Source: Laccaria trichodermophora
Lineage: Eukaryota > Basidiomycota > Agaricomycetes > Agaricales > Hydnangiaceae
Length of the DNA stretch: 64,000 nucleotides
Direction: 5' to 3'
Assembly: GCA_018417955.1 (NCBI GenBank)
Contig: JACTVC010000016.1
Span: 1,178,001 to 1,242,000 of the forward strand
In this document: in pieces, positions 1-12,460 of the stretch
How positions within the stretch are numbered: position 1 is the first letter of the stretch
How the letters are laid out: each line of letters begins with the position of its first letter
Position numbers and translations under genes: made by a program
The notes under the pieces: model-generated
Told to the model about the DNA's origin: nothing
The model's input: only the letters and a program-made list of their open reading frames with translations
The model's database searches: none

Positions 1-39
1 CTCGTCTCTGTAACCCTTCCCCTCAAGTCACTCTCTACC

Positions 40-1287
40 ATGCGTTCCTTACTTGCCTTTTTCGCCTTAGCTTTCTCGGCCGGTGTTTCCGCTCTTGTTT
101 CTCCAGCGGGTGAACCTGCGTGCATAGCAGAGTACTTTGCTGGGAACTTCCCCGACGCCGTGCAGCCCCCTGCTCCCACCCGATCTGTCTCCTCTCCTCT
201 AGATGCCTTGACGAACGCGGAAAGGCTGGTTCGCGGTATGCCCTTGAAGGCTCCGGTACGCAGGAGGAGTGGTGCGTGTCCTCTCTTTCTTCATGACAAT
301 TCAGGACAACTCACCTCCTCTTCCCAGATTTCGTCCGCCGTTCAACGCCTTCCTCTGTCCCTGTCATTCAAGTCGTAAAAACCGTAACCAAACGCGGAGT
401 TATCGAGGTCAAAAACAGCACAGGAGACTGTCTTGGTTATATTTCCAAGAATTCTCTCAGCAAAGCCCAGCTCCAATATGAATCTGCCATCGAGAACGCC
501 ACCACCGTTACTTTCCCCATCCAGGAATCCTCGATCTCAGCTTCCCAAGTCCGGATCACCATGGAGGTAGCCTCTTCCGTCTTTCCTATTTTAAGTAGAT
601 GTTGATATGGATTTGACTTTTTCGTAGGATTCGGATGAGATCGGTTTCCCTCTCCTAGGATTGGTGCAGGGTGCTAACGACACAAGCGTTGATATTGGTT
701 TGGAATCTTACAAGTATGTCCTGGTCATCGCGTGTCAGTGTCAACACTGACAAAGTATAGTTTCCTTTATCTAACGGGAATTGCCCAGCCAGGATGTACG
801 TCTCCTTTGGCACTGGTAACTTGCACGTTGTATCTTATCTCGATTCGTCACAGCGGTCGCTGGCGCTGTCCCGACTAACATCTCCAATGCCTACACCAAC
901 GTGACGACTTTGGTTAGAGCAGCAGAGTCCGATGTTGTACGCAAAGCCCTTTACATCCCTCTCCGAATAAATTCGCCGACACTGATTTTTGTTACAGTGG
1001 ACCATCGACCTTACTACAGGCAACCTCTTCCCTCAATGGATCAACTCCAACGGCTGTAAGCTCGATGCCCACCTTCACATCTTCCAAGCACTCAATCTTT
1101 TTCTCACAGCCGCCCCGACTACTGTGCTTTTTGCACAGTCCAGCACGCTCTATGCTGGCGGTAACTCATCTGCCTTTTCAGCGCAGTTTCCTTCACCAAT
1201 CACGGAATACGTATGTACCCATAGTCAATTTGGGGAAAGCTTTGACTTATCGTTTTGCAGACCCTCAAGTTCGTCGAGACGAAGTAG
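40..1287 (+). CDS. small secreted protein, multi-exon
   Basis: The ATG at 40 opens a hydrophobic signal peptide (MRSLLAFFALAFSAGVSALV). The first exon ends near 271, and an intron ending in CTTCCCAG at about 329 restores the frame. The following exons read DFVRRSTPSSVPVIQVV, a long Ser/Thr/Asn-rich body with several N-x-T/S sites, and a short last exon after the intron that ends TTTTGCAG (1260). That exon gives TLKFVETK and stops at 1285-1287. I count about seven short introns. The protein is predicted to be exported and glycosylated; no catalytic domain is recognisable. It resembles lineage-specific secreted proteins of Agaricomycetes, but I cannot assign a function. The upstream promoter is largely outside the window. 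Confidence 0.7.
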
Positions 1288-1473
1288 ATTACCAAAAATT
1301 CCCGGCATGGACCGTTGCACAGACATTATAGACACTTATCATTGACTATCTTTTCAAATACGCATGGACGTTTGGTGATAGGAATTGAGCTCAATGTAGT
1401 ATAACCCATGCAGTGGGTGTGGCTAGAGGGTACAGTGGGAGTGGCATAGAGGGTGCATATGATCTGACATCAA

Positions 1474-2123
1474 TTAACAATCTCTGTCTTTGGAGATCGC
1501 GTCGAGGTAACGTTTAGACATGTCCTCAAAGCAAAGACTGTAACCCTCTGATTTGTTGGGGTCCTCCACTGAGGACGACCGAGGTTCCGTGCTGGCGCTG
1601 CTCCAGTGCATGGCGCTCAGGGGCCCGAGAATTTTCACCTCAGTCTGTGCCCGCTCCAACATCCGATCAAGCACGAGCCGTTGCTTCGCTAGCAGGTCAT
1701 CTTGGTTAGGCTGTCTGAGGTCGCGGAGTTCAATCACGGCCTCGACTTGTCTGTGATGCGCAACGATGAGTTCGTTGACGGAATTCTCTGGGAGGATCTT
1801 GTAGAGGACTTGGGGCAAAGAATAGGTTGTCTGGGAGGAGTCAAATTTGAGTACGATGACGCAACAGTGAATATTGGCAAGAGAGTTACCGATTGATTCA
1901 CGTCCAATCTATACAAAATTTCATGATAGGCCAAAGAAAAAATCTCTTCCGTCTCAAAATAAGGGACGCAACATCCATACAGAGACGTCTCCATATCAAC
2001 CGCAAGTAGAGTTTCGCTGGGGCTGCCACTAATGTGCAACGTATCGAATGACGGCGTGATGGGCTCGGAGGCGGGATAAACACTAGGTGCGGTGGATGAG
2101 CTGCAGGGGGTCACTGTCTGCAT
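1474..2123 (-). CDS. hypothetical protein, two exons
   Basis: Exon 1 runs 2123-1890 (78 codons). A 59 bp intron (1889-1831, GTAACT...CCCAG) joins it in phase 0 to exon 2 (1830-1474), giving 196 residues. The splice is convincing: the unspliced frame drifts into low-complexity Ser/Pro, while the joined frame reads VNQS-TTYSLPQVLYKILPE. The second half is charged and helical (RQVEAVIELRDLRQ, RLVLDRMLERAQTEVKILG), suggesting a short coiled coil. No signal peptide or membrane segment is present. I do not recognise the family. It is convergent with the secreted-protein gene to its left, with 186 bp between them. Confidence 0.6.
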
Positions 2124-2740
2124 GGTTGCGCAAACTAGTGGATGTGATCATGGAAGCGATACGATATTTATGTATGGCGAATTTCTCTGTGTCCGTCTGA
2201 TGTGTGGCCAAGACGCATGACCAAGGCATGAGGTAGGGATTTTTCGCGTCCGACATTATTGTGACTCATTCCCTGTACTATCGGTTCCGATAGATATTTT
2301 CCGGAGCGCCAATGAGGAGGAACAATGGCCGGCTTCCGACACATCACTGTTTGGCAAGGACAGGTAAAGATGCGCTGCACCTTTCAGGTTGATCCATCTT
2401 CAATAATGTTCAAATCTCATTGACCTCAGTTGCCGTTCTTGACCTGAATTGTTGTCAAGGTAAAGTCATCATGAATCTTACGTCTATCCAACACACAATC
2501 TTTCCGAACAGACTCCGCTAACGTTTGGAAGGTAACAGGTTATTCCGTGGTCCTGTGGATATCGAAAGGATCAAAGACATTGAAAGTTGTCAACCCACTT
2601 GCCAAAATGAAACCCATCTTTTCGGAGTGCTTTTGCCTTCATTTTTTCGTGTATCCTTGTGCGATACTTGACGAAAAGACGATTTAGACAGCTGGCTTTA
2701 CTATTGAACAAGTAGGGGGCCCAGGGTTCTATCCTGAGTA

Positions 2741-3653
2741 CTATTTCCCAACATGACTCCGCCAAAACAAAACAGTGAACCAAGGACGACAGCAGAAGAG
2801 ATAGATGTGTTCAACCCCGAACACGATCACTATCCAGGGCAGCCATGGCGTGATGGTGTCAAGAAAATGGAACCACGTCATTTCAAGCACACCCCAAAAA
2901 GCTGAAATAGACGCCAAGCCGACGTCGTAGCCCTCCTTCAACGGTGTGCCCACTTTCGTGTTGCATGCGTCAGTGGCGAAGCACCAATCGTAGGCTGCAC
3001 TCCACCAGAAGCGGGAGTCGCGTAAGTTGGTGTAGTGCGCGTAGAATGTCTGGAGGAGTAGGATCACCAGGATGAAGAGGCATGCGATGCGGATGGAGAT
3101 CCTGGCCGTGAGATGGTTCTGGCGAAACGAGCTGGTGGTGGGATCTGAGCTCAAAGGAGTTCCCGAAGGACGGTTGAGGGGATTGGTATTGCCATCTTGC
3201 TGGACAGAGTTATTGTCGTTGGTAACAACGGGAGTTTGGAGTGTCGAATTTCCTCCAGACTCCAAGTACGATATGCGGATCTTGAGGTCAACTACTTCAT
3301 TCTTTAAGGCGGTGATGTCCTCTTGCCAGGGAGGGTCGATAGTTGGGTATGTAGAATAGTTTGGCAAGCCAGATTGCATGTCAGTGGCTATGATGAAGTA
3401 AATCAGAACTAGAATGAGACGACAAGATTGGAGAGGGGCATACGGCTTGTGCTCAAAACTTGGGCGTCGTCCTTGCCAGAAGGTAAGATCGGAATGGACT
3501 GGTCGAGCCTGACAGGCCCGTCAACACCTTCGCCGGACGCATGGGCGGGACTTGGGAGCGGAGAAGCACTGAAAAGCTTATCTCAGTTTCCGTTGTGACT
3601 CGTCGTAGGATTGGCACTCACTTTATAGGAACGGCAGGAATATCTGTCGACAT
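2741..3653 (-). CDS. membrane protein with N-terminal coiled coil, three exons
   Basis: Three exons join cleanly: 3653-3622, 3568-3444 and 3387-2741, for 267 residues. Both introns have GTGAGT/GTATGC donors and CAG/TAG acceptors. The N-terminal ~55 residues are Pro/Ser-rich. A short helix follows (ITALKNEVVDLKIRISYLES), then a polar linker, then a membrane segment (ACLFILVILLLQTFYA) and a second one near the C-terminus (PWLPWIVIVFGVEHIYLF). Between them are aromatic-rich stretches with two Cys (DWCFATDACNTK) that could form a lumenal disulphide. This looks like an Agaricomycete-restricted membrane protein; no enzyme motif is visible. Its start faces the SET-domain gene, so the two share a 0.4 kb promoter region. 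Confidence 0.65.
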
Positions 3654-4065
3654 GGCGGATGGGTAAATAACAGGCGACGTCTTTCAATGCTGAGATATGG
3701 GTGGTTGTTTCAAGGCGAATGTAGTCATTGCCTCTTATAAAGTTTCCTGATGAAAGGGAGTGGCACTTGAGTGGCACAACGAAATGTAAGGTTGGCAACG
3801 CACGATAATAAGATAGCTACTTGTTAAACATCGTGGGTAGTATGGGGAGAGCGCTGTCATGACGAGTTCCAGGGATGGGCGGAAACAAAAGTGACTTCAG
3901 ATCGGTATGGTGCTCATCGTTTCTTGTGAGTGGGGCTTAAATGTAAGGTACAGACAAGCCAATTGACAAAGACAGAGTAGTCATATTGTCACTGATCGTA
4001 ATGGAGGTTGGGTGCACCCCAACTTGGAAAGAATTGATTTATAAACTCCGACTGCACATACCGCC
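3654..4065. promoter_or_regulatory. shared divergent promoter region
   Basis: This is the gap between the start of the membrane-protein gene on the minus strand and the SET-domain gene on the plus strand. No credible open frame or repeat lies here. A TATA-like stretch (GATTTATAAAC, about 4036-4046) sits 20-30 bp before the plus-strand ATG. Nothing else can be named. Confidence 0.4.
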
Positions 4066-5134
4066 ATGGAGCCTCAGCCACACATGCATTGGGGTCAGAC
4101 TAAAACTCAGGAGTACGAACTGGCAGAACATCTGTCGACTGCGCACCTAGCATCGAAAGAGGTGGTGGATGTGGACTCCTGGCTGGTTCAGTCTATTTTC
4201 CAGCAATACAAGCGAAAAAAACAGTCTCGGAGTCATCGTATACGTCATGTGCATCCTGACCCTAGCTTCAAGTTGGACCTTGACAAGGCCAAGGCCATTC
4301 AGGTTATTTTCGAGGAGAAGAAATCCATGCTGGTGCGATGCAGTGTGGCAGATGCAGTCGAGTTTGGCCGGGAAATGGCAACAGCGATCAATGTAGTGTC
4401 CCAGATTCGGTGAAGGCTCATGAACACCAAAAGACGATTGAGTGGTAAGTGCTGAAACATGGAACATACTACTTGACCTAATCTTTCTTTGCCAAGGTGT
4501 TCCATCGCGTATGGAAATCTCATCTGCAATCCAGGCTGGGGCGTTCAACTAAAGATAATGACGTCCAAGGATGATGATACGCATGGTTTTTCCATCAGGG
4601 CTACCAGGGATCTGGGTGCAGAGGAGATGCTCTACCCGCTCATAGGTTTGATGGCTTCCGATTCAATGGCAGAACACTCGCGTCTCTCAGAAATTCGTCC
4701 TCACATGAGTCAAGTGCGAGAACAAGCAGACACAGAAAAGCCACGGGTGCTCATAGGACCGCTACGATTCGTAAACCATGCGTGTAATTCATTCAATGCC
4801 AAGGTGAGTCATTTGTTGAGCATTCGGCACCCATTTACGACATTGTACAGTTTATTCCAATCATTTCAACACTGTCTTTTGTGGTTTGCACCACGAAAGC
4901 CATCAAATCAGGTCAAGAGGTTTTTATCAACTATGGAGAAAAGTATTCCGAAGATCTGGGTCAATGCCCATGTAGGGACTGCAAGGGGAGGATGTCCATT
5001 CTGAGGATGCCCCTTTACCGCTGGCAAAAAAAAGTGAATTGGTAAAGGCAGCTTTTAAAAAGAGGCGTGCAGCAAAGAAGGTAAAGGCGACCACAGCTAG
5101 GAAGGAAAAACAAGATGTTGACGGGAGGGTTTAG
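4066..5134 (+). CDS. SET-domain protein (putative lysine methyltransferase), reading frame apparently broken
   Basis: The second half carries a clear SET core: RFVNHACNSFNAK (the NHxCxxN signature), a 50 bp intron, then AIKSGQEVFINYGEKY (the ELFxxYG-type motif), then a post-SET CPCRDC. SET proteins transfer methyl groups from SAM to lysines, usually on histones. Exon 1 (from 4066) reads well to about 4395. The sequence that splices best into exon 2 (SVKAHEHQKTIEW, then a 52 bp GTAAGT...CCAAG intron, then CSIAYGNLIC) lies in another phase. A second phase change is needed after CPCRDC at about 4980 to reach a basic tail (KKRRAAKKVK) ending at 5134; without it the frame stops at 5045. So it is either a decaying gene or carries two assembly indels. 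The SET assignment itself is firm; whether the protein is made is not. Confidence 0.65.
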
Positions 5135-5565
5135 TATATGGTAGACCGAGTCTATTTCAGTTCCTAGCATTGATGACATGCCTTGTTCAAAGTTTGCTGC
5201 CCAACGTAAAATTCTATCACCCGGTTATTTTTATTTTATTGGCCAGGAAGCTAGACGTCGTGAAGGGGGCATAAAAAGGCTCAACTGCAGTAACAGGAAG
5301 AAGAGAAACGGACGAGGGCGTCGACATGATGTCGAAACGCCTCGTGCCAAAATTGTTGGCACTTTTGAGGGTTCTTATCTACACGTTGATTACGCATTTT
5401 TGTGAGCATTTCACTCCAGACTTTGCTGGGACGACAATTGTTATTTGCAACGAGTTCATGACCAAAGACGCTGTTTTGAGGATGGGTCTGAAATAGTGTT
5501 TGGCGTGGGAAGTCCTTGGCTCTGACTTCTCCCCACATCGCCCACGACGGAGGACGCTTCTCGTA
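5135..5565. promoter_or_regulatory. intergenic region upstream of POL1
   Basis: Between the SET gene and the DNA polymerase alpha ATG. Short open frames on both strands here have no family character or plausible splicing. The last 60 bp are GC-rich and probably 5' leader of POL1. I see no repeat or RNA gene. Confidence 0.35.
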
Positions 5566-8500
5566 ATGGCAGACCGTTCTCGACGCGACAAAAGTAACAA
5601 GCTTGACAGGCTAGCAGAATACAAGCGCGCAAGGGAGGGAGAAAAGCGTGTTTTGAAGGTATGCCACGCGTCGTCATTTACACACTACCTGAAAGACTAG
5701 AATGCGCACAGGAAGAGGATGATAAGATATACGATGAGGTTTCCGAAGACCAGTACAAGCGCATTGTGAAGGGGCGATTGATGGAGGATGACTTTGTTGT
5801 TGATGATGGGGTGGGGGGTTACATGGACAATGGGATGGACGATTGGGCGGGTGGTGACCAGGACGCCGAGGAATCGGACGAGGAATACGACAAACCTAAG
5901 AAAGGTTCGTTTTTCACCCCTATCGCGATGTTAACTACCCTCTGAAGTGATATGCTAGCGAAGAAAAAGGGAAAAGATGTGCCGGGTAAAAGCAAGGCGA
6001 AGCCCAAAGCACCACCCCCTGTTGCTGCTCCTACAATCAGCGCCTACCGACCTGTCCGTTCCGCTGAGCAAGAAGACGTATTCATGAGCTCAATTCTCGG
6101 AAACATGGACACCGCTCCAGTTACACCCATCGTCTCCAAAAAAAAGTCGCGTAAACGGAACTACGATCCCGATATGTCTCCTGATTACAACTCGTATCGT
6201 GGCGGGGCCGAACCGCCCTCTGACCCTCCGTTTGAGGACATGCAACATCCCTCCAGCGATGATTTCATGAGTCCGAAGAAGAAACCTCGGATTAGTGATG
6301 CTGTTGGAATGACGCCTGCCATTGAGCGTTTTGCCGATATGGATGTCCACAGTAGTTCCGACGGCTTTGACGACACTTCCTTTGATGATTTGGATATGGA
6401 TGCTTTCATGGACGTCGATGACGACGATTTGGATACGAAACCAGACATCCGGCCTCCACCCGATAAGAAACCCACAAAACCGCTTCCACCACCAGCACCC
6501 AAGAAAGAAGAACCCGACGCCAAACCGTCCTGGCTCTCAGTCCACGACTCTCTTGCAGTCGTCAGTGAAGACACATTGGGCCCTCTTAGTTCCAGCACAT
6601 CCGCAAACAGCGCCACGACCGTATCCGCTCTCGAAGAAGATGGCTCTCTCCGTTTCTTTTGGCTTGATTACCTAGAGAATGACGGAAAGCTATATTTCGT
6701 GGGCAAGCTCAAGGACAAGGTCACCGGCAAATGGGTTTCGTGCTGCGTAACTGTTGAAGGGATACAACGGAATCTTTTCGTACTGCAACGGGAGAAACAA
6801 GTTGAGCAAGACGAAGAGGGCAAGATGCACGACACGGATATAATTCCTACCGAATCTGATGTCTATGACGACTTCGATATGATCAGGAGGGAGCTGGGAA
6901 TAAAGTCCTGGCGAGCAAAATGGGTGAAGAGGAAGTATGCTTTTGGAAAAACGGAGGTTCCGCGTGGAGAGAGCACCTGGATGAAAGTTGTTTATGGATT
7001 CAATGGTGAGCTTCTCGTTTAACGTTTTCGTTCCGGACACTGACTGCTTGTCAGAACCACAGGTGCCCATGGAAGCCTGCAGTCCGAACATTTTGAGAAT
7101 ATTTGGAACCAATACAAGCGCGTTTGAACTTTTTGTGCTCAAACGTAAGATCATGGGGCCATGCTGGCTCCAAATCAAAAAGCCCCAAATTGATAACAAG
7201 GGGGTAAGCATTTCGTAACCATTCGTCTGGATCATTCCAACACACCCCTAGGTTTCATGGTGCAAACTTGAAGCAACGGTTTCTGACCCCAAAGACGTCA
7301 ATCCGTTCGCAGAAACTGATCCTGATGCACCCAGGGAACTACCCCCTCTGACTGTCATGAGTCTTAGTGTCCGCAGCATCGTCAATCATCAAGAAAATGA
7401 ACGAGAGATCGTCTGCACCACCTCCAGAATATGGCATAATAGTAATTCAAGGATGATCATCTGGCAGTGCTAGCGCTAACCCTTGTGGTGTAGTGCAGAT
7501 TGATGACCCAACCCCTCCGGAAAGACTCCCGTGCGTCGTCCAGACTTACGTTCGCCCCCTCGACCGCTTTCCCCCAAACTTTGAAACTCAGGCCAGGGCA
7601 AACGGCAAAGGCGTCATCTCACCCATGAAGAATGAACGCATGCTTCTCAATAGCTTGCTGGGTTTGCATTTCGTGTTAACCTCACACTTCTACTCCGTCT
7701 GATTAGAGCATTTGCAGTGTCCATCTATAAGGCGGACCCAGACGTTATTGTCGGCCACGATTTCCTTGGTGTTTCCCTCGACGTCCTGCTGCATCGAATG
7801 CGCGATCTGAAGGCCGACCACTGGTCTCGTCTCGGACGATTTCGAAGGTCCAAGTGGCCTAATATTGGGAGACAGGGTTCGAATATCAAGTTTTTGAATG
7901 GTCGAATGCTCTGCGACCTTGCTAGTGATGGAGCCAAGGTCTGTCACCAACTTCGCGGAGTGTCTCTGCCGGAGATTGACACTCTCCTTAGAGCATGATT
8001 GTATCCACGACCTGGTCCATGACCGAGATGTGCAAGACACATCTGAACAGTGAACGGCAAGACATCGACCCAGACGACACTGCCAGCTACCTAGATGGGA
8101 GTTTGAGTTCTCCGGATCGGATGCTTACCTTTGTTCGTCACTGTGAACTTGATGCGCACTATCAAATGGCGATAGCCGCGAAGGTGCAGATTCTGCCCCT
8201 GACAAGGCAGTTGACGAATCTCGCTGGGAACTCATGGTACGTCGTGCAGCACTTTGAAGTGTCTTAGGTCATTCAACGCCTTCCAGGAATAAGACTTTGA
8301 ATGGAGGGCGTGCAGAGCGCAATGAATACATCTTGTTGCACGAGTTCCATCGGTTGAAGTATATCTGCCCCGACAAGACTTACGGGAAGCAGTCAGCTGC
8401 TGTGGTCAAGCAAGAAGCAGAGGAAACCCCCGAAGGCGGCAAAACGAGTACAAAGGGTAAACGCGACAAGTACAAGGGTGGACTCGTCTTTGAACCAAAG

Positions 8501-10907
8501 AGGGGCTTATGGGACAAGTTTATCCTCGTCATGGACTTCAACTCTTTGTATCCCAGTATCATCCAAGAGTATAACATCGACTTCACGACTGTGGAGCATG
8601 TTGACGACGATGAGGTTCGTCATCTTTTAATTACTTTCGTCATGTAGCTCACGCTTTGTTTTGTGACAGAATGGCGATGAGCGGATACCTGACCCCCCTC
8701 CTCCCAATACACCTCAGGGTGTCTTGCCCCGTCTGATTGCCACTCTTGTTAGCCGCCGCCGGCAGGTTAAAGCACTCATGAAAGACCGAGACGTTACGCC
8801 AGCCAAACTCCTCCAGGTGCGTGCACTGATGCTAGAGTTATGAGTGTAACATATCCTCAACGTTTCCCAGTATGACATCAAACAAACAGCCCTCAAGTTG
8901 ACAGCTAACAGCATGTACGGGTGTTTGGGTTTCGAATACTCGCGCTTTTATGCCCGACCACTTGCTGCTCTGACCACCTACAAGGGCCGTGAAATCTTGA
9001 CGAACACACGAGAAACGGCTGAGGGTCTCAACCTCGATGTAAGGGCCTGACGTGAATTATTTACGTCCTCGCTGACCGCACTTCAAGGTTGTGTACGGAG
9101 ACACGGATTCCGTCTTTGTCAACTCCAACGTCACCGAGTTATCTGAAGCGCTCAAGATATCCGCCCTGTTCAAGAAAGCTATCAACGATCGATATAGGCT
9201 CCTGGAAATTGACCTTGATGCAGTCTTCGAACGGCTCCTCCTGTTGCAGAAAAAGAAGTACGCCGCTATCAAAGTTGAAGACGGCGGAAGGACTACAACG
9301 GAAGTCAAGGGTCTTGATATGAAGCGTAGGGAGTACTGTGTGCTATCGAAGAACGTCTCCCAGTAAGTTGCTATATCCCACTTTCTTCGGACTGGTGACA
9401 TAATCATCGCAGATATGTTCTCGAGCAGATTCTGTCGGGTGAACCTACTGAAGTGGTTGTGGAGAGTATCCACGAATACCTGACGAGCATCTCAGAACAA
9501 GTGCGGAATGGGACGACGAAGCTGGAAGATTTCATCGTATTCAAGGTAAACAAGTTGTCACGATCATCACAGGGAGAGTTGCTTATCACAGCCACCCATC
9601 AGCGTCTCGGAAAAAACCCCAAAGACTACCCTGACGCGAAGAGCCAGCCACATGTCCAAGTGGCGTTAAGGATGCAACAAAAGGGTGGCTCCGCTCGTGC
9701 GGGGGACGTCATCCCATACGTGTTCTGCCTCGCTGAAGGCGAGGAGACAGCCAAGACCGCTCAAGCTGATCGGGCCAAGCACCCTGACGAAGTCCGGAGA
9801 GCGGGGTCGGAGCTTAGAGTCGGTGGGCAGCTACTATTCTCCTCTATCCCAGCTGTGTGTTGAAGAGAGTTAGATTACGAACATTACCTTTCGCAGCAAC
9901 TTCTTCCGCCCATCGAACGTCTGTGCGACCCTATCGAAGGGACCGATCGAGCCCGGTTGGCTGAATGTCTTGGTGTGTACCCTGTTTACTTTCTTCTTTG
10001 CAAATAGACACTGAGTTTGATGCCTCCCATCCCACAGGTTTGGACCCCCAGCGCTACAAAACCTCAAATGGACCGGAAGAAAGGGAATTCTCCATGCTGG
10101 ACTCGCTGATCTCCGATAAAGAACGATTCCAGGACGCCTCTCCGTTTGTCGTTCGGTGTAGGCAATGCAGCGCCCAGATGCCGTTTACGCCTATCCCTGA
10201 AAGAAGTGTAAGCATCCACCCCCGTTTTCTTTCTTATCTCTCCTCAACCCAGAACGTACAGACGTCTATTCTCCACCCGAGCGGAGCCGCCTGCCTGGGG
10301 TGCCAAAAACCACTCAAACTGGGGAGTATGCAGCTGCAGCTCGAAGTGCAAATCAGGGAGTTTATTGGACGGTATTACGAAGGCTGGTTGGTATGTGACG
10401 ACTCGACGTGCGGGAACCGCACACGTATGATGGGCGTGTATGGGAGGAAATGCTTGAAATTGGAGTGTAAAGGGCGCGTTTCATTTGAGGTTCGTTTATC
10501 CTCTCTCCGCCGGTTGATCTCATCTTACTCACATGCGCACTTCTTCTCTTCCCCACACCAACAACCACCCCGGTTTCGAACGAACAAACAAACATAGTAT
10601 TCGGATGCGGAATTATACACCCAACTTCGGTACTTTGCCTATCTCTTCGATGGGGAGAAGGCCATCAATTCCGCTGTCGGTCCGAATAAAGGCTTGTGGG
10701 CGTATCTTCTTGACGAGGTTATCGAACTGAGATTGGCTTTTTTCCGCTTTGACAGAGCTCGTCGCGGCTGTTGTGAGGGCGCCGGCGAACGCTGCGTTGT
10801 TGAGGTCGTTGACGGCTTGTGTGGATAAGTATCTTGATCAGTGTGGGAGACGGTGGGTGGATTTGTCGACGATTTTTGGGAAGATGAAGGTTAAGACGGT
10901 GGCTTGA
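5566..10907 (+). CDS. POL1: DNA polymerase alpha catalytic subunit
   Basis: Catalytic subunit of the primase-polymerase complex that extends RNA primers at origins and Okazaki fragments. It is read across more than 15 short exons: 5566-5658, 5712-5904, 5959-7005, 7055-7203 and so on, stopping at 10905-10907, about 1,400 residues as in yeast and human. The N-terminal Asp/Glu- and Lys-rich region is followed by the inactive exonuclease-like domain ([19 protein letters not shown]). Family B motifs then come in the usual order: [15 protein letters not shown] (~8536), [18 protein letters not shown] (~8895), C YGDTDS (~9096). The C-terminal zinc modules are [10 protein letters not shown] with CLGC, and CDDSTC with CLKLEC. 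The last intron near 10,680-10,754 needs either a weak GTCCGA or a GC donor. No disruption is seen; this should be the essential single-copy gene. Confidence 0.95.
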
Positions 10908-11245
10908 ATGGATGCGGACTGCGTTGATCTTCTTTTTTACTTTATTTTCTTTCGCTGCTCGTTGTTTGACCCAAGTTGTTAGCATTAGATATCTCGATAT
11001 CTCCACCATGAATGTATTTATACCATTTGATTCGTCAGATCATCTCGTCGCAGTGTTGTCGGACTCTGATTCAAAGAATTTAGGGTCGAAGAATAGGACA
11101 AGATCACATAATTATGGATGATAATATATAGTTAACATAGAAAAAGTTGAGCCCAGAAATTCAATGTCGAAACGATAATCGGGGGAGTACATAGGTTGGG
11201 CTACAAAATGACAAGGGCGAACGAAGAGATAAAATCAAATTTAAT
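10908..11245. other. convergent intergenic region (3' UTRs)
   Basis: This gap lies between the stop of POL1 and the stop of the minus-strand regulator gene. It is AT-rich (GATGATAATATATAG near 11,117), consistent with two facing 3' ends. No gene or repeat is seen. Confidence 0.5.
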
Positions 11246-12460
11246 TCAACATCCCGGAGGCGGCGCCGCACATGCATCCCTGATTTTCTTTGCATACACC
11301 GCGTCTCTGAGCGCAAGAAACTGTTGAAGACACAAATAGGCAACCGGCACTTATGAAAATCCGAATATCACAAACCTTTTGTTCTTCGCTTACGGTACGC
11401 ATATTTAATTTCCGATTCGATTTTTGCATGTGCACCAAGAGCGTCTGAAGGTTATAAATAACACAACCCATCATGATCAGCTTTTGGACTCGGAGACTCG
11501 GCGAAGAAGGGACTCGGAGGAGGGGCACGTACCCTGATGGACCGGCTACTCAAGCCCCGATACCCCGACACGCGTGTTAACGTTGCGGGCACCGCGCCTA
11601 GGAGTTCGAATTGCTGGTGGAGGTACATAACGTACTGTTCCAGGCATTCGAGGTAATGTCGTTTTTTTTCGTGTGATGATATGGTGTCTCTGTAAAATAA
11701 ACCGGGGTCAGGAAAACTGTTCTGTAAATACCTAGAAATAACTTACGGATCGGTAGGGATGAACCCCACGCTCTTGGCCGTTGCGCGTCTCCGGGCTTTT
11801 CTTGCGCTGTCGTGGCGAGGTTTCCCGTCGGCCTGTACTGGACTATTGTTGAACAGCTCTTCAGACGTCGCGCCAGTCGGATCTGGACTTAGAAATTCTG
11901 CGTCTTTGAGCGCTAGTTCGGAGAGGAGCTCAGAGGGCGTAGGAAAGATATTTTGTTCCGGTTCAGAAATATAAAATTCGGGATTGAGCATGGTTCCTTG
12001 GGGTTCGCAGATGGCTCTGCATGCTGGGTTTGTCGTGACGCCGGTGGTGGTACTGGAAGTTGGTACTAAGGGAGCGTTGAAGGAATTTGTGGTTGGGTAT
12101 TGATATTCGGCGCTAGAGGTAGAGGTAGTTGAATTGGGTGGGTGGGTATGATATAGGACGGAGTGCATCGCTTCGAAGTTATGTTCATCGAACAAGAGTG
12201 GAATTTGCGATGCGCTCGGGACGGGTGCGTGGAGCGGGAGGCCCGTGGCGGAGGGATGGAGGGATTCCCATGGATAAGCGGGCGGAGGCGGAGGTGGTGG
12301 CGGAGGTTGTGGTTGTGCGATTTCGTAGCTCATGGAATACTGGATGGAAAATAGTTAAATACAATTAATACTGACAATAGTAAAGAGGACTTACGTTGTT
12401 GTAGGTCTCGGGAATGGGTATAGAAAGTGAGCAGCGGGGAACCTGCAAAGCGTCGTTCAT
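11246..12460 (-). CDS. regulator-like protein with conserved basic/helical block (HYLECLEQY family)
   Basis: Exon 1 (12460-12395, 22 codons) joins exon 2 (12339-11747) through a GTAAGT...CCAG intron. Further introns near 11,746-11,695, 11,537-11,449 and 11,381-11,325 lead to the stop at 11,246. The order is a poly-Pro N-terminus, a Ser/Thr-rich middle, a basic patch (RKARRRATAKSVGFIPTDP), a helical block (SSHEKKRHYLECLEQYVMYL), then GYRGLSSRSI-RTLLVHMQKSNRKLN and an ending EEQKFLALRDAVYAK. This basic-plus-amphipathic layout recurs in many Agaricomycete proteins and looks like a DNA-binding or dimerising regulator, but I know of no proven function. It faces a distant relative at 13,897 across a shared upstream region. 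Confidence 0.75.

Noticed and set aside
5178..5405. 75-codon plus frame upstream of POL1
   Set aside because: No family match, no splice logic, lies in promoter position; composition is not coding-like.
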